Below, piece by piece: positions 1 through 7,100 of a stretch of DNA of 56,447 nucleotides. The stretch's first letter is position 1, and each line of letters opens with the position of its first letter. The notes below the pieces were generated by a model. It saw only the letters and a program-made list of their open reading frames with translations, did no database searches and was not told the DNA's origin. Source of the stretch: Bacteroidota bacterium (GTDB lineage: Bacteria; Bacteroidota; Bacteroidia; Chitinophagales; Chitinophagaceae); NCBI GenBank assembly GCA_029558715.1, contig JAKQEA010000171.1, forward strand, positions 1-56,447, written 5' to 3'. A program made the position numbers and the translations under genes.

Positions 1-619
1 TGGGCTGTTGGGGGGAGGGAAGAATGACGGCAGTAGTATCCACTGTTTTCATTACGGCAGCAGAATCATTTTGCAACCATGCTTTATAGTAGGCAGCATA
101 CGCAGCTTTAACAGAGTCAATTTCCCTTAGATAAGAAGAACCGGGTTTCCCGTTTTTCACCCTCCATACCTGGTCAACCATCGGGCCCGTATTTGCACCT
201 CCTAGCAAGTGCATGTGAATATGAAAAGCAGATTGACCGGCATCTTCATTGGTGTTAATAGCAAGGCGATAACCTGTTTCAGCAACTCCCAGTTCTTTTG
301 CCATTCTTTTTGCCGCTAAAATCATTTTAGCGAGAATGCCGGCATCTGCTTCAGTCAGGTCATTTATGGTTGGTATTCTTTTTTTGGGGTAAATAAGAAT
401 ATGCACCGGCAGTTGCGCTGCTATACTTTTTACCACCATAACATCATCATCCTGGTACAATATTCTTTCCGGGTATTTGCCGTCAATTTCGCCCTGGAAT
501 GGGGAGCGTCCGGCCAATTGTTCGGCTTTCTTTTTTTTGAACATTTCAGATTGACAATAAACTGCCGTTGCACAAAAGCTCACTAAAATTAGTGTTATTA
601 TCTGTTTCATTTTATTCAT
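1..619 (-). CDS. HIT-family protein with signal peptide and start of a SnoaL/DUF4440-like domain (3' end outside window)
   Basis: Read directly on the minus strand: an ATG at 619 (or the in-frame ATG at 610) opens a frame that stays open to the window edge. It starts with a hydrophobic signal peptide ending ...ATAVYCQ. A histidine-triad domain follows, with the active-site motif HIHMHLLGG. HIT proteins are nucleotide hydrolases or transferases acting on nucleoside phosphoramidates or dinucleotides. After the HIT domain the chain continues with EIDSVKAAYAAYYKAW, which resembles helix 1 of the NTF2-like SnoaL/DUF4440 fold, so this may be a fusion. Export of a HIT protein is unusual because the family is normally cytosolic. 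It is the last visible gene of the minus-strand run and begins 36 bases after the DUF5367 gene. Confidence 0.8.
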   Translation of the reverse strand, partial: MNKMKQIITLILVSFCATAVYCQSEMFKKKKAEQLAGRSPFQGEIDGKYPERILYQDDDVMVVKSIAAQLPVHILIYPKKRIPTINDLTEADAGILAKMILAAKRMAKELGVAETGYRLAINTNEDAGQSAFHIHMHLLGGANTGPMVDQVWRVKNGKPGSSYLREIDSVKAAYAAYYKAWLQNDSAAVMKTVDTTAVILPSPQQP

Positions 620-655
620 TAGTTTATTTCAATAATTTTCATTTTCCGGCTTAAT

Positions 656-1168
656 CTATAAAGTCAAATTAAATCTGATGATTACAAGCAATGCTAAAAT
701 GCTGATAAGGGCTATCATACCAAAAATTAAATAATCACTTCTTCCTATAGTCTCCGTTTGCTTCATTTTTTTTTGAAATATAAATGCAATCAGGTAAGGA
801 AGTGAAAACAGAAAAGCATATCCATAAAAGGTTGTGGGCTCATAGAGCGCAGACATGGCGTTGCGGATGATGCCGAAAAACAAATAGTCACCGACGACCG
901 CAACAGAAATAAAAATAAATGACACCCACAGTGCGCCCCTGATCAGCGACCTGCCTCTGTATTTTTTCAAACACTTGTAAATAACATATCCCCACAATAC
1001 AGGAGAAGCAGTCAGCATAAGAGTAATTCCCAGGTTGGAACTAATACTCCAGGGATACCAAAGTAGTAAGTTAACCATCCAATACGTTGCAAAGGCCATA
1101 ACAAATGTTACCGCATACCATTGCTTACTCATATTCATATTGTTCTTTTCGGTTTGCATAATAGCCAA
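656..1168 (-). CDS. DUF5367-like integral membrane protein
   Basis: A 170-residue protein with about five hydrophobic segments (near residues 20-38, 45-65, 76-98, 118-134 and 146-166) and few charged loops. The layout and the aromatic-rich first helix resemble the DUF5367 family of small membrane proteins; the function of that family is unknown. Methionines at residues 1, 4, 11 and 13 are all possible starts. Position 1132-1138 would give a more compact N-terminus just before the first helix. It sits 89 bases after the DUF4440 lipoprotein gene, in the same direction, and is probably cotranscribed. Confidence 0.65.
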   Translation of the reverse strand: MAIMQTEKNNMNMSKQWYAVTFVMAFATYWMVNLLLWYPWSISSNLGITLMLTASPVLWGYVIYKCLKKYRGRSLIRGALWVSFIFISVAVVGDYLFFGIIRNAMSALYEPTTFYGYAFLFSLPYLIAFIFQKKMKQTETIGRSDYLIFGMIALISILALLVIIRFNLTL

Positions 1169-1257
1169 TGTCTGCTTTTATCTAATCTGCATCATAAACA
1201 AACGTATATTTCTTATTCAGGTTTTGGACCATTATTACCTCCATCCAATGTCATTTT

Positions 1258-1656
1258 CTATTTTCCGCCTGCCTGCTTTTTCCAGATAGTGAAATAATTG
1301 CCATAATAAACAGTTTCAGGTGTTGTGTACTTCCAGTTTCCCCATGTATAGCCCAACTCACCTGACTTTGCAACATCTGCCCCAACCGGAGCCCATGATA
1401 TTGTCTTTACATCATTGCTTCTATCAAATGATTTCTCAAAAGCAGCTTTTCCGATAATGGGTAACTTCCCTTCGCTAAGTTTTACAAAACCGGTATCAGC
1501 GTAAGCAAGAAGGGCAGAGTTAAATCCTTCCTTTGCCGCAAGCTCACTCATTGAAATATCTGCATTGGTTATCTGCTGTTTTAGTTCTTCTCTGTTATCT
1601 GCGGCCTTCTCATTGCATGAGATAAATAAGACCAGCAAAATAAAATATGTCTTCAT
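1258..1656 (-). CDS. DUF4440/SnoaL-like lipoprotein
   Basis: A 132-residue protein with a lipoprotein signal (FIS-C, Cys14). The mature part has the NTF2-like pattern: an N-terminal helix with DISMSELAAKEGFNSALLAYAD, then strands with GYTWGNWKYTTPE and GNYFTIWKKQ. The DUF4440 fold is a small cone-shaped pocket used as a ketosteroid isomerase-like enzyme or ligand binder; the substrate cannot be told here. Its ATG overlaps the end of the DUF1579 gene by four bases, which suggests translational coupling. Confidence 0.8.
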   Translation of the reverse strand: MKTYFILLVLFISCNEKAADNREELKQQITNADISMSELAAKEGFNSALLAYADTGFVKLSEGKLPIIGKAAFEKSFDRSNDVKTISWAPVGADVAKSGELGYTWGNWKYTTPETVYYGNYFTIWKKQAGGK

Positions 1657-2150
1657 TTTTTCTTTTTATAATGATACTGTGATTGTAAGTGAAAACTTCC
1701 GTCAGGCTGTGGGATCAGCATCCTCTTTATAAAAGAGCCGTCTTCCAGGAAAATATAATTCCATTTAAGAGATATTCCTCCCGGCAAACTATTCAGCTCC
1801 AGAGTTTTCAACGAATCATTCCAGTTGCCGGTGAGGGTAAACATGGCAGGGTTTGCATTGTCCACCTGTACAAATTCAAGACTGTTTAGCCTTTTTGACT
1901 CTCCCAGAAATGCTTCGCCAATAACCTTGCTTCCCCGAAACTCAAATTCAAAATTTTCATGTACATATTTTCCGTTGTAAACCGGCTGCCATACAGCTTT
2001 TCCTGAAAAGGATTGCAGTTCCGCCCCCGGCCTTGCCTGGAAAGTTGCTTCAATATCCCATTCACCAATCATCTTTGCCAGGTCTGCGGTTTGCGAAAAG
2101 ACAAATGAAAGGCTAAATGCAGCTGCAACTGTTAAAAATATTCGTTTCAT
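1653..2150 (-). CDS. DUF1579-family exported protein
   Basis: A 165-residue protein with a signal peptide ending SFVFSQ. It carries the signatures of DUF1579: an opening MIGEWDIEATF, then GKAVWQPVYNGKYVHENFEF, and a lipocalin-like run of strands to the C-terminus. DUF1579 is a domain of unknown function and is common in Bacteroidota envelopes. A second, diverged DUF1579 protein lies at 5441-6028 in the same operon. It ends in a lysine run. Spacing to the upstream aspartyl-protease gene is only five bases. Confidence 0.75.
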   Translation of the reverse strand: MKRIFLTVAAAFSLSFVFSQTADLAKMIGEWDIEATFQARPGAELQSFSGKAVWQPVYNGKYVHENFEFEFRGSKVIGEAFLGESKRLNSLEFVQVDNANPAMFTLTGNWNDSLKTLELNSLPGGISLKWNYIFLEDGSFIKRMLIPQPDGSFHLQSQYHYKKKK

Positions 2151-2155
2151 AAATA

Positions 2156-3337
2156 TTAATTGGTTCGTTTACTTTTTTCCCATTCTCCCTGCGGATTCAG
2201 CACATGCATTTCAATATATTTTCCGGTACCGTCTTTAATAAATTTTATCCTGCCGGTTGAAAACTGTTCAATTTTAAATTCATCATTGCCATCTGCTATC
2301 AGCTTCAGTTTTGGCGCAACAATTTTCGGACCGCCTGCGGTCTGCTCATTTTCTGTAATAATTCGTTGTGAATATAGTTGTCCTTCCTCACAGGTTACTT
2401 TCCTGTTGCCGTAATCTCCGGCATATTTCATACACTCACCTGCGGGTGTTTTACCGGAATTGTTACCGGAGTTAGCAGGTCCGTTTGAATTGCCAAACGG
2501 AACCATTTTCAATAAATGATTCACCATATCTATCGTAAGCAGGTAATTTTTTAAAAAAGCATAACCAAAGTTGGCAGCAGGCATTCCCCCGGTTTTTAGA
2601 ATAATATCGGGATCGGTTATGGAAACAGCGCCAACCTGTATTTTTCCTGACAGGGATGCCCTGTATAAATCCACTTCACCGCTGGCCATCCTTCCTTTGG
2701 CAAAAAAGGTTGGTTCGCCTTTGAGGCTCAGGATAGGTTTCCATTCCATCGGCAGGGTAATGAATGAAGGAGAACCTGAGTCAAAGTGAATGGGAATTTC
2801 TCTGCCATCAATCTTTCCTTTCAATGCAAGGATTCTTGATAAATCCACTTTTACCACTCCCTCTTCATTTTCCTTCAGCTCGCCTTTCTTAATTATGATT
2901 TTTGACTCCGGGTAATTAATTGTAACAAGATGCCCTTCGAAAGTGCTTAACCCAAATATGCCATCATGCTTTGAGGAGGGGAATACTTTTTTAAAATCAA
3001 CAGAAACGGCTTCTTCATTCTTAGATTCAAAACCATTGACGCTGAACAGCGGGATGTCAATATTTTTTGCCTGGATGGCATTGGGATTGTTGGGGCTTCC
3101 AAACGGAGAATAACCTTCTCCTTTCAGGTCAAGTGCTTTGGCAAGTGAATCGTTCAGTATTACTCCTTGTGCCCCCGTATCAAATATAAAGCTGAAATCT
3201 CCCTTGCCATTTACCTTGGCTTTTACAATCAGCCGATTTATATCAAGGGTAAAAGGGATTTCAATTGTGCCTTTCTTTTGAGCACAGGATGTAAGTGAAA
3301 ATAATATAACAGTAATACTGCAAATCAATTTTATCAT
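2156..3337 (-). CDS. Lipoprotein with two retropepsin-like aspartyl protease lobes
   Basis: A 393-residue protein with lipobox LTSC (Cys18). Two aspartyl-protease signatures occur in one chain: FIFDTGAQ (Asp53) and IHFDSGSPSF (Asp186). Each is followed by a flap-like and GIFGL/GYAFLKN-type segment, as in bacterial gag-polyprotein-like (Asp_protease_2) proteins. Together the two lobes could form a single pepsin-like active site without dimerisation (inference). The final 100 residues form a separate beta-rich domain with no recognised catalytic motif. The likely location is the periplasm or an outer-membrane lipoprotein; the substrate is unknown. It is part of the minus-strand envelope operon. 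Confidence 0.8.
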   Translation of the reverse strand: MIKLICSITVILFSLTSCAQKKGTIEIPFTLDINRLIVKAKVNGKGDFSFIFDTGAQGVILNDSLAKALDLKGEGYSPFGSPNNPNAIQAKNIDIPLFSVNGFESKNEEAVSVDFKKVFPSSKHDGIFGLSTFEGHLVTINYPESKIIIKKGELKENEEGVVKVDLSRILALKGKIDGREIPIHFDSGSPSFITLPMEWKPILSLKGEPTFFAKGRMASGEVDLYRASLSGKIQVGAVSITDPDIILKTGGMPAANFGYAFLKNYLLTIDMVNHLLKMVPFGNSNGPANSGNNSGKTPAGECMKYAGDYGNRKVTCEEGQLYSQRIITENEQTAGGPKIVAPKLKLIADGNDEFKIEQFSTGRIKFIKDGTGKYIEMHVLNPQGEWEKSKRTN

Positions 3338-3375
3338 AGTATCAGTTTTACAAAATGTTTTGCTGAAATGATTTT

Positions 3376-4443
3376 TTATAATGCTTTTGCCTGTTCCAAT
3401 AATTTTTCCATATTCTTTTTCTGCGGCTCAGATGGTGCATTCTTTACTGCTTTTTCAAAATACTTAATGGCATTGGCCTTATCTTTTTTGGCGAGATAAT
3501 ACCTACCCCAGCCAATAGATACATGCCATGCATCCGGAAATTTCTTTTCATTCTCCGCAAAGTATTTACCGGATTCTTCTATGTTGCCTGCATTAAGTGT
3601 ATTTCTTCCCTGGTTATATACTTCAACATAGTTGCCCAATTTAATGGCGGTATTAAAAGCATCAGTTGATTCCTGTGTCTTGTTCTGCTTTTTCAGAATA
3701 TTACTTTTGGTAATATGATTAGCGAAAGTGGGATTAATGCGTATGGAGTTGTTTATCCAAATAAGAGCTTCATCAAGGTTGAAATTGTATTTTACACAAT
3801 ACTCAGCCGCCTGGTTCCAGGCTTCCCAATTGAATTGCTGCCCGCTTCGCAATTCTGTGCGAAAGGATTCCAGCGCAATATTGTGAGCATCCATTTCAAT
3901 TCTAAAGGATACCTTCAGATCTTCCCATTTCAATGAAAGTATGGTATAATTGGTTTGGCGTATATCAAAATCCCATGTAAGCCATTCATGGTATTCAGCT
4001 TTCTCCGGCTTTACTTTAAAACGCAGCACATCTTCCTTTGCATTATAGGTAAATGCTCCCCATGCTTCACTGAAAGACGACAGAATAATCGTCCATTCAT
4101 TCTCCGATGGAATCATAAACACGCCGTATGTTCCGGCTTTTACCGGGTTGCCGTCCAGTTTTGCATCATGCGTAAGGTAAAGTGTGGTGTTTTCATTGGA
4201 GCCTCCCCGCCAGGGATTTGTTTCATTATTATAAGGAACGAGCTGGTCCCATATCTTTCCACGACGGGATGTTTTGCCATCAGGAGCTGTGACATCGGTA
4301 CTATGATAAGTGATGGTTACTTTAGAAACGCCAATGCCCTGTGTGGTGGAGCAATATTGATTGTCTCCATCAGGAGGCGAATTGAGAAATTGTGCATTGC
4401 ATGCAACCGGTATTAGCAATATGAAAAAAAATCTTTTTAGCAT
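3376..4443 (-). CDS. DUF2911 domain protein with C-terminal TPR repeats
   Basis: A 355-residue protein with signal peptide MLKRFFFILLIPVACNAQ. Residues 25-185 match the DUF2911 pattern: SKVTITYHST, RRGKIWDQLVPY, PWRGGSNENTTLYLTHDAKLDG and GTYGVFMIPSENEWTIILS. This family of unknown function is abundant in Bacteroidota. Residues 200-350 form helical TPR-like repeats (for example WGRYYLAKKDKANAIKYFEKA), suggesting a protein-interaction role. It lies 33 bases after the small lipoprotein gene and 38 bases before the aspartyl protease gene, in the same direction. Confidence 0.85.
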   Translation of the reverse strand: MLKRFFFILLIPVACNAQFLNSPPDGDNQYCSTTQGIGVSKVTITYHSTDVTAPDGKTSRRGKIWDQLVPYNNETNPWRGGSNENTTLYLTHDAKLDGNPVKAGTYGVFMIPSENEWTIILSSFSEAWGAFTYNAKEDVLRFKVKPEKAEYHEWLTWDFDIRQTNYTILSLKWEDLKVSFRIEMDAHNIALESFRTELRSGQQFNWEAWNQAAEYCVKYNFNLDEALIWINNSIRINPTFANHITKSNILKKQNKTQESTDAFNTAIKLGNYVEVYNQGRNTLNAGNIEESGKYFAENEKKFPDAWHVSIGWGRYYLAKKDKANAIKYFEKAVKNAPSEPQKKNMEKLLEQAKAL

Positions 4444-4476
4444 AAATAGCTTTTTAATTAGTTCAACAATCAGGGT

Positions 4477-4959
4477 TTAATTTTTCTTTATGCGAACTTG
4501 AGTACCATAATATTTATCATCCACTTTTCCATCCTGGTCAAAATCTTCCAGCCCCCAGAAATAGGCGGTATCATTTTTTACCTCTGTCCTGTATGCATAC
4601 CTTATATTACCGCCTGTTGTATCATTCATAATTAATGAATCGCCTGCAATCTGCCATTTGCCGTAAGGATTATAAAACAGACTGTCTTTTTTGGAGTAAT
4701 GCTCTGAGTTGTAAGTGCCATCAGGTCTGAAATGTGTGATGATGGGTTTTATGCCAATAACATCAGCCCAATTGGATGCATTGGCTTCAAAAACTGAATC
4801 CCTGTCGCTGTTGCCGGCGCTGGACATTTCCACTTTCAGGGAATGGCTTATCCAGTCACCGGTCAGGTTATCCTTTAAAGAACTTGAATTTTCGTTGCTG
4901 TCTTTGCAGGCTGCAATCATTGTAACCACAGCAATCAGTAAAGTGATAGTCGCTTTCAT
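4477..4959 (-). CDS. Small lipoprotein, lipocalin-like
   Basis: A 160-residue protein with a clear lipobox (MIAAC, Cys18). The mature part begins with LTGDWISHSLKVEM and later has HFRPDGTYNSEHY and PYGKWQIAGDSLIMND. This pattern of short strands is seen in lipocalin-like domain proteins of Bacteroidota. The C-terminal EDFDQDGKVDDKYYG resembles an EF-hand-like calcium loop but stands alone. The function is unknown. Confidence 0.7.
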   Translation of the reverse strand: MKATITLLIAVVTMIAACKDSNENSSSLKDNLTGDWISHSLKVEMSSAGNSDRDSVFEANASNWADVIGIKPIITHFRPDGTYNSEHYSKKDSLFYNPYGKWQIAGDSLIMNDTTGGNIRYAYRTEVKNDTAYFWGLEDFDQDGKVDDKYYGTQVRIKKN

Positions 4960-4974
4960 CAGTTAAGTCTTTGG

Positions 4975-5436
4975 TTATTTAATAGTAAGAATCATGTAAA
5001 CATTACTTCGTTTATAAATTGTTTTTGGCATGGGCGTATGAACAAATCCATACTTCTCATACAGGTGAAGCGCATTGGGCAGTTCCGTTTGAGAATACAG
5101 TTCTATGGATTTTGCTTTCTTCAATACACCTTCAAAAATTGCCTGCCGTACTAATTCATTACCTATACCATTCCCCCTCTTGTCTTTCTGTACAGCCATT
5201 TTGGTCAGTTCAAAACCAGTTTCGCTTACTTTCTTCATGGCAACACAACCCACTACTTCATTTTTTACAAGTGCAAAAAGAATAAAGCCCCCATCATTGA
5301 GAATGTATTTTCCGGGATTACCCAATACCTCCCTGTCAATATCTTCCACCGTGAAATACTCCTGCAGCCATGCCTCATTAAGGCTTTTGAAATAGGGAGC
5401 ATATTCTGGCTTGAAATGTTCTATCAGTACTTTCAT
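4975..5436 (-). CDS. GNAT-family N-acetyltransferase
   Basis: From the ATG at 5436 (MKVLIEHF) the protein is about 153 residues. The upstream ATG at 5469 would overlap the preceding gene. It contains the acetyl-CoA-binding motif A (MAVQKDKRGNGIGNELV) and the motif B region YSQTELPNALHLYEKYGF, both typical of GNAT enzymes, which transfer acetyl from acetyl-CoA to amines. The substrate is not predictable. It starts four bases after the stop codon of the DUF1579 lipoprotein gene and is one of the few cytosolic members of this operon. Confidence 0.85.
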   Translation of the reverse strand: MKVLIEHFKPEYAPYFKSLNEAWLQEYFTVEDIDREVLGNPGKYILNDGGFILFALVKNEVVGCVAMKKVSETGFELTKMAVQKDKRGNGIGNELVRQAIFEGVLKKAKSIELYSQTELPNALHLYEKYGFVHTPMPKTIYKRSNVYMILTIK

Positions 5437-5440
5437 TCTG

Positions 5441-6028
5441 TCATGCTTTCTTTTGAAAATCCAAAACAAATAATTTTAATTCCTGGTCACCTGACACATC
5501 AAAATAATCAAACCGGAAATGCTGATCGCTTTCAATACTCAGTACCACTTTCCACATTTTATCAGTAACCTTTTCCATTGGGTCATCGGACAGACCAAGA
5601 AAATTAATTTGATTTGTCTGGCTATTCAGCACACCCTTTGCGATAAAAAAGGCGGTGGATGAGTTATCTGACCATACCGAAGTATATACCTGCCGGATAT
5701 TGCTATAACCTATCAGTGAAATGAAACTAAAGGGCATTTGCATTTGCGTGCCTGACCCCTCCAGTTGGACAAACCTGCCATCGTTCACCCATTTTGCACT
5801 GGCAATTCCCTCATCTGTTGCAGCAGGTTTGCCGGGTCCTTCCGGCCAGTATTTACCTATGAAGTTCCATTCGCCGGTCAAAGCATTAAGCAAGGCGTGA
5901 TATTTACCCGGCTTTGAATGGTCATCCCAATTGATTTTCATTTCCTTCATATTACCATTGTTTGTAGTAGAGTAGAAATAACTTTTGCAGCCGGAAAACA
6001 GTACAAGTATGAAAATGTATTTTATCAT
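5441..6028 (-). CDS. DUF1579-like lipoprotein
   Basis: A 195-residue protein with lipobox LFSGC (Cys14). After a spacer it shows the DUF1579 hallmark LNALTGEWNFIGKYWPEGPG, then AKWVNDGRFVQLEGSG and FISLIGYSNIRQVYTSVWSDN. It is a diverged paralogue of the protein at 1653-2150 and probably adopts the same beta-barrel-like fold. The function is unknown. It is placed between the DUF3179 and GNAT genes with short gaps on both sides. Confidence 0.75.
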   Translation of the reverse strand: MIKYIFILVLFSGCKSYFYSTTNNGNMKEMKINWDDHSKPGKYHALLNALTGEWNFIGKYWPEGPGKPAATDEGIASAKWVNDGRFVQLEGSGTQMQMPFSFISLIGYSNIRQVYTSVWSDNSSTAFFIAKGVLNSQTNQINFLGLSDDPMEKVTDKMWKVVLSIESDQHFRFDYFDVSGDQELKLFVLDFQKKA

Positions 6029-6058
6029 GATATTTCTATCGTATATTTTTCTATGCCC

Positions 6059-7090
6059 TTAGTTTGATGGATAAATGGTTGTAGCAGGAAATGTGAGTGC
6101 GAAGCCATACCAGCGGGAAAACATCTGCAACGGCTTGTCAGGATTGATAACCTTTCGCTTTTTGTTTTCAACTCCTTTTTCCGTAATGACAAATCCATTG
6201 TCAAGATGGATTTCACTGCCCTTCATGGTAAAACTTTTTGCATCAGTAAAAAAAGCAAAGGGGACACTGCTGGCCTCATTGTTATAGACTACTAACCTTT
6301 TGCCTCCCAAATCCTCAATAATCACATTGGCACTGTCAATTGCCTTTGATGGATAAAACCTGTAATTATTACCGCTCCATACACCAAGGCCCAATGTCAT
6401 TTTAGGAAGCCGTGTATCCTCCCTTGCAATGGTTCTCATAAACTGTTTGCCCAAATCAGCCTGGTTTTTTTTATTTGGATCCGGCAGATAATCAGGAAGG
6501 GTTTTTACCGTTAGCTGATAGAATGGAGCTTTGGAATAAATGCTCATATCAGATATGGCAACTTCCACATTTGCCGATTTCAGCAGTGCATCTTTCACGG
6601 TGGAATAAAGAAGGTTCATAGCAGGCAACTTTTTCCCTTTTGATTTCCCATATACACATTCACCAGTGATGTGGTTCCAAAGTGAACCGGTTTCATAGTC
6701 CTTCAGTATTATCATGCCATCGTAGAGACCGGCCCCTTCAAAATGATAATTCGTGTTGCCGACTTTGGTATAAAATCCCGCCCCGCTGTTGCAGGCAAGG
6801 CAAAAAGAAATCATCCATGCTTTTGCATCATCCTTAAACGCCACATGATGATAAGCCATCTGGTCATATAAAAACGCTATCTTCTTTTCAGAAAAATCTG
6901 CAATTAATACCCGGTCAGTTTCCTTTACAACACCATCTGTTAAAGCAGCGGATAGCGACACTGTTTTTTGAACCTTGAAGGGGTGCAGTAGTGTTGAGTC
7001 AAACAGAACAGCCCTTTTAATATCAAAGTCCTGGGAAAATACCGATGCTGTATAAAGCAGGACTGCAAAGCATAGAATTATTCTTTTCAT
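6059..7090 (-). CDS. DUF3179-family exported protein
   Basis: The start was set at 7090, where MKRIILCFAVLLYTASVFSQ forms a signal peptide; the longer frame would run into the TonB-barrel gene. The mature protein contains the DUF3179 signature: a SFCLACNSGAGFYTK segment, then YETGSLWNHITGECVYG, and LLYSTVKDAL, with a C-terminal WYGFALTFPATTIY. The SFCLACNS cysteines and the conserved SxW suggest a binding site, but the family function is unknown. It lies ten bases after the TonB-linked receptor gene, so a partnership with it is plausible (inference). Confidence 0.8.
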   Translation of the reverse strand: MKRIILCFAVLLYTASVFSQDFDIKRAVLFDSTLLHPFKVQKTVSLSAALTDGVVKETDRVLIADFSEKKIAFLYDQMAYHHVAFKDDAKAWMISFCLACNSGAGFYTKVGNTNYHFEGAGLYDGMIILKDYETGSLWNHITGECVYGKSKGKKLPAMNLLYSTVKDALLKSANVEVAISDMSIYSKAPFYQLTVKTLPDYLPDPNKKNQADLGKQFMRTIAREDTRLPKMTLGLGVWSGNNYRFYPSKAIDSANVIIEDLGGKRLVVYNNEASSVPFAFFTDAKSFTMKGSEIHLDNGFVITEKGVENKKRKVINPDKPLQMFSRWYGFALTFPATTIYPSN

Positions 7091-7100
7091 ATTTTTAGTT

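Noticed and set aside
401-586. Plus-strand ORF of 61 codons
   Set aside because: It is antisense to the HIT-domain gene, whose motif is unmistakable.
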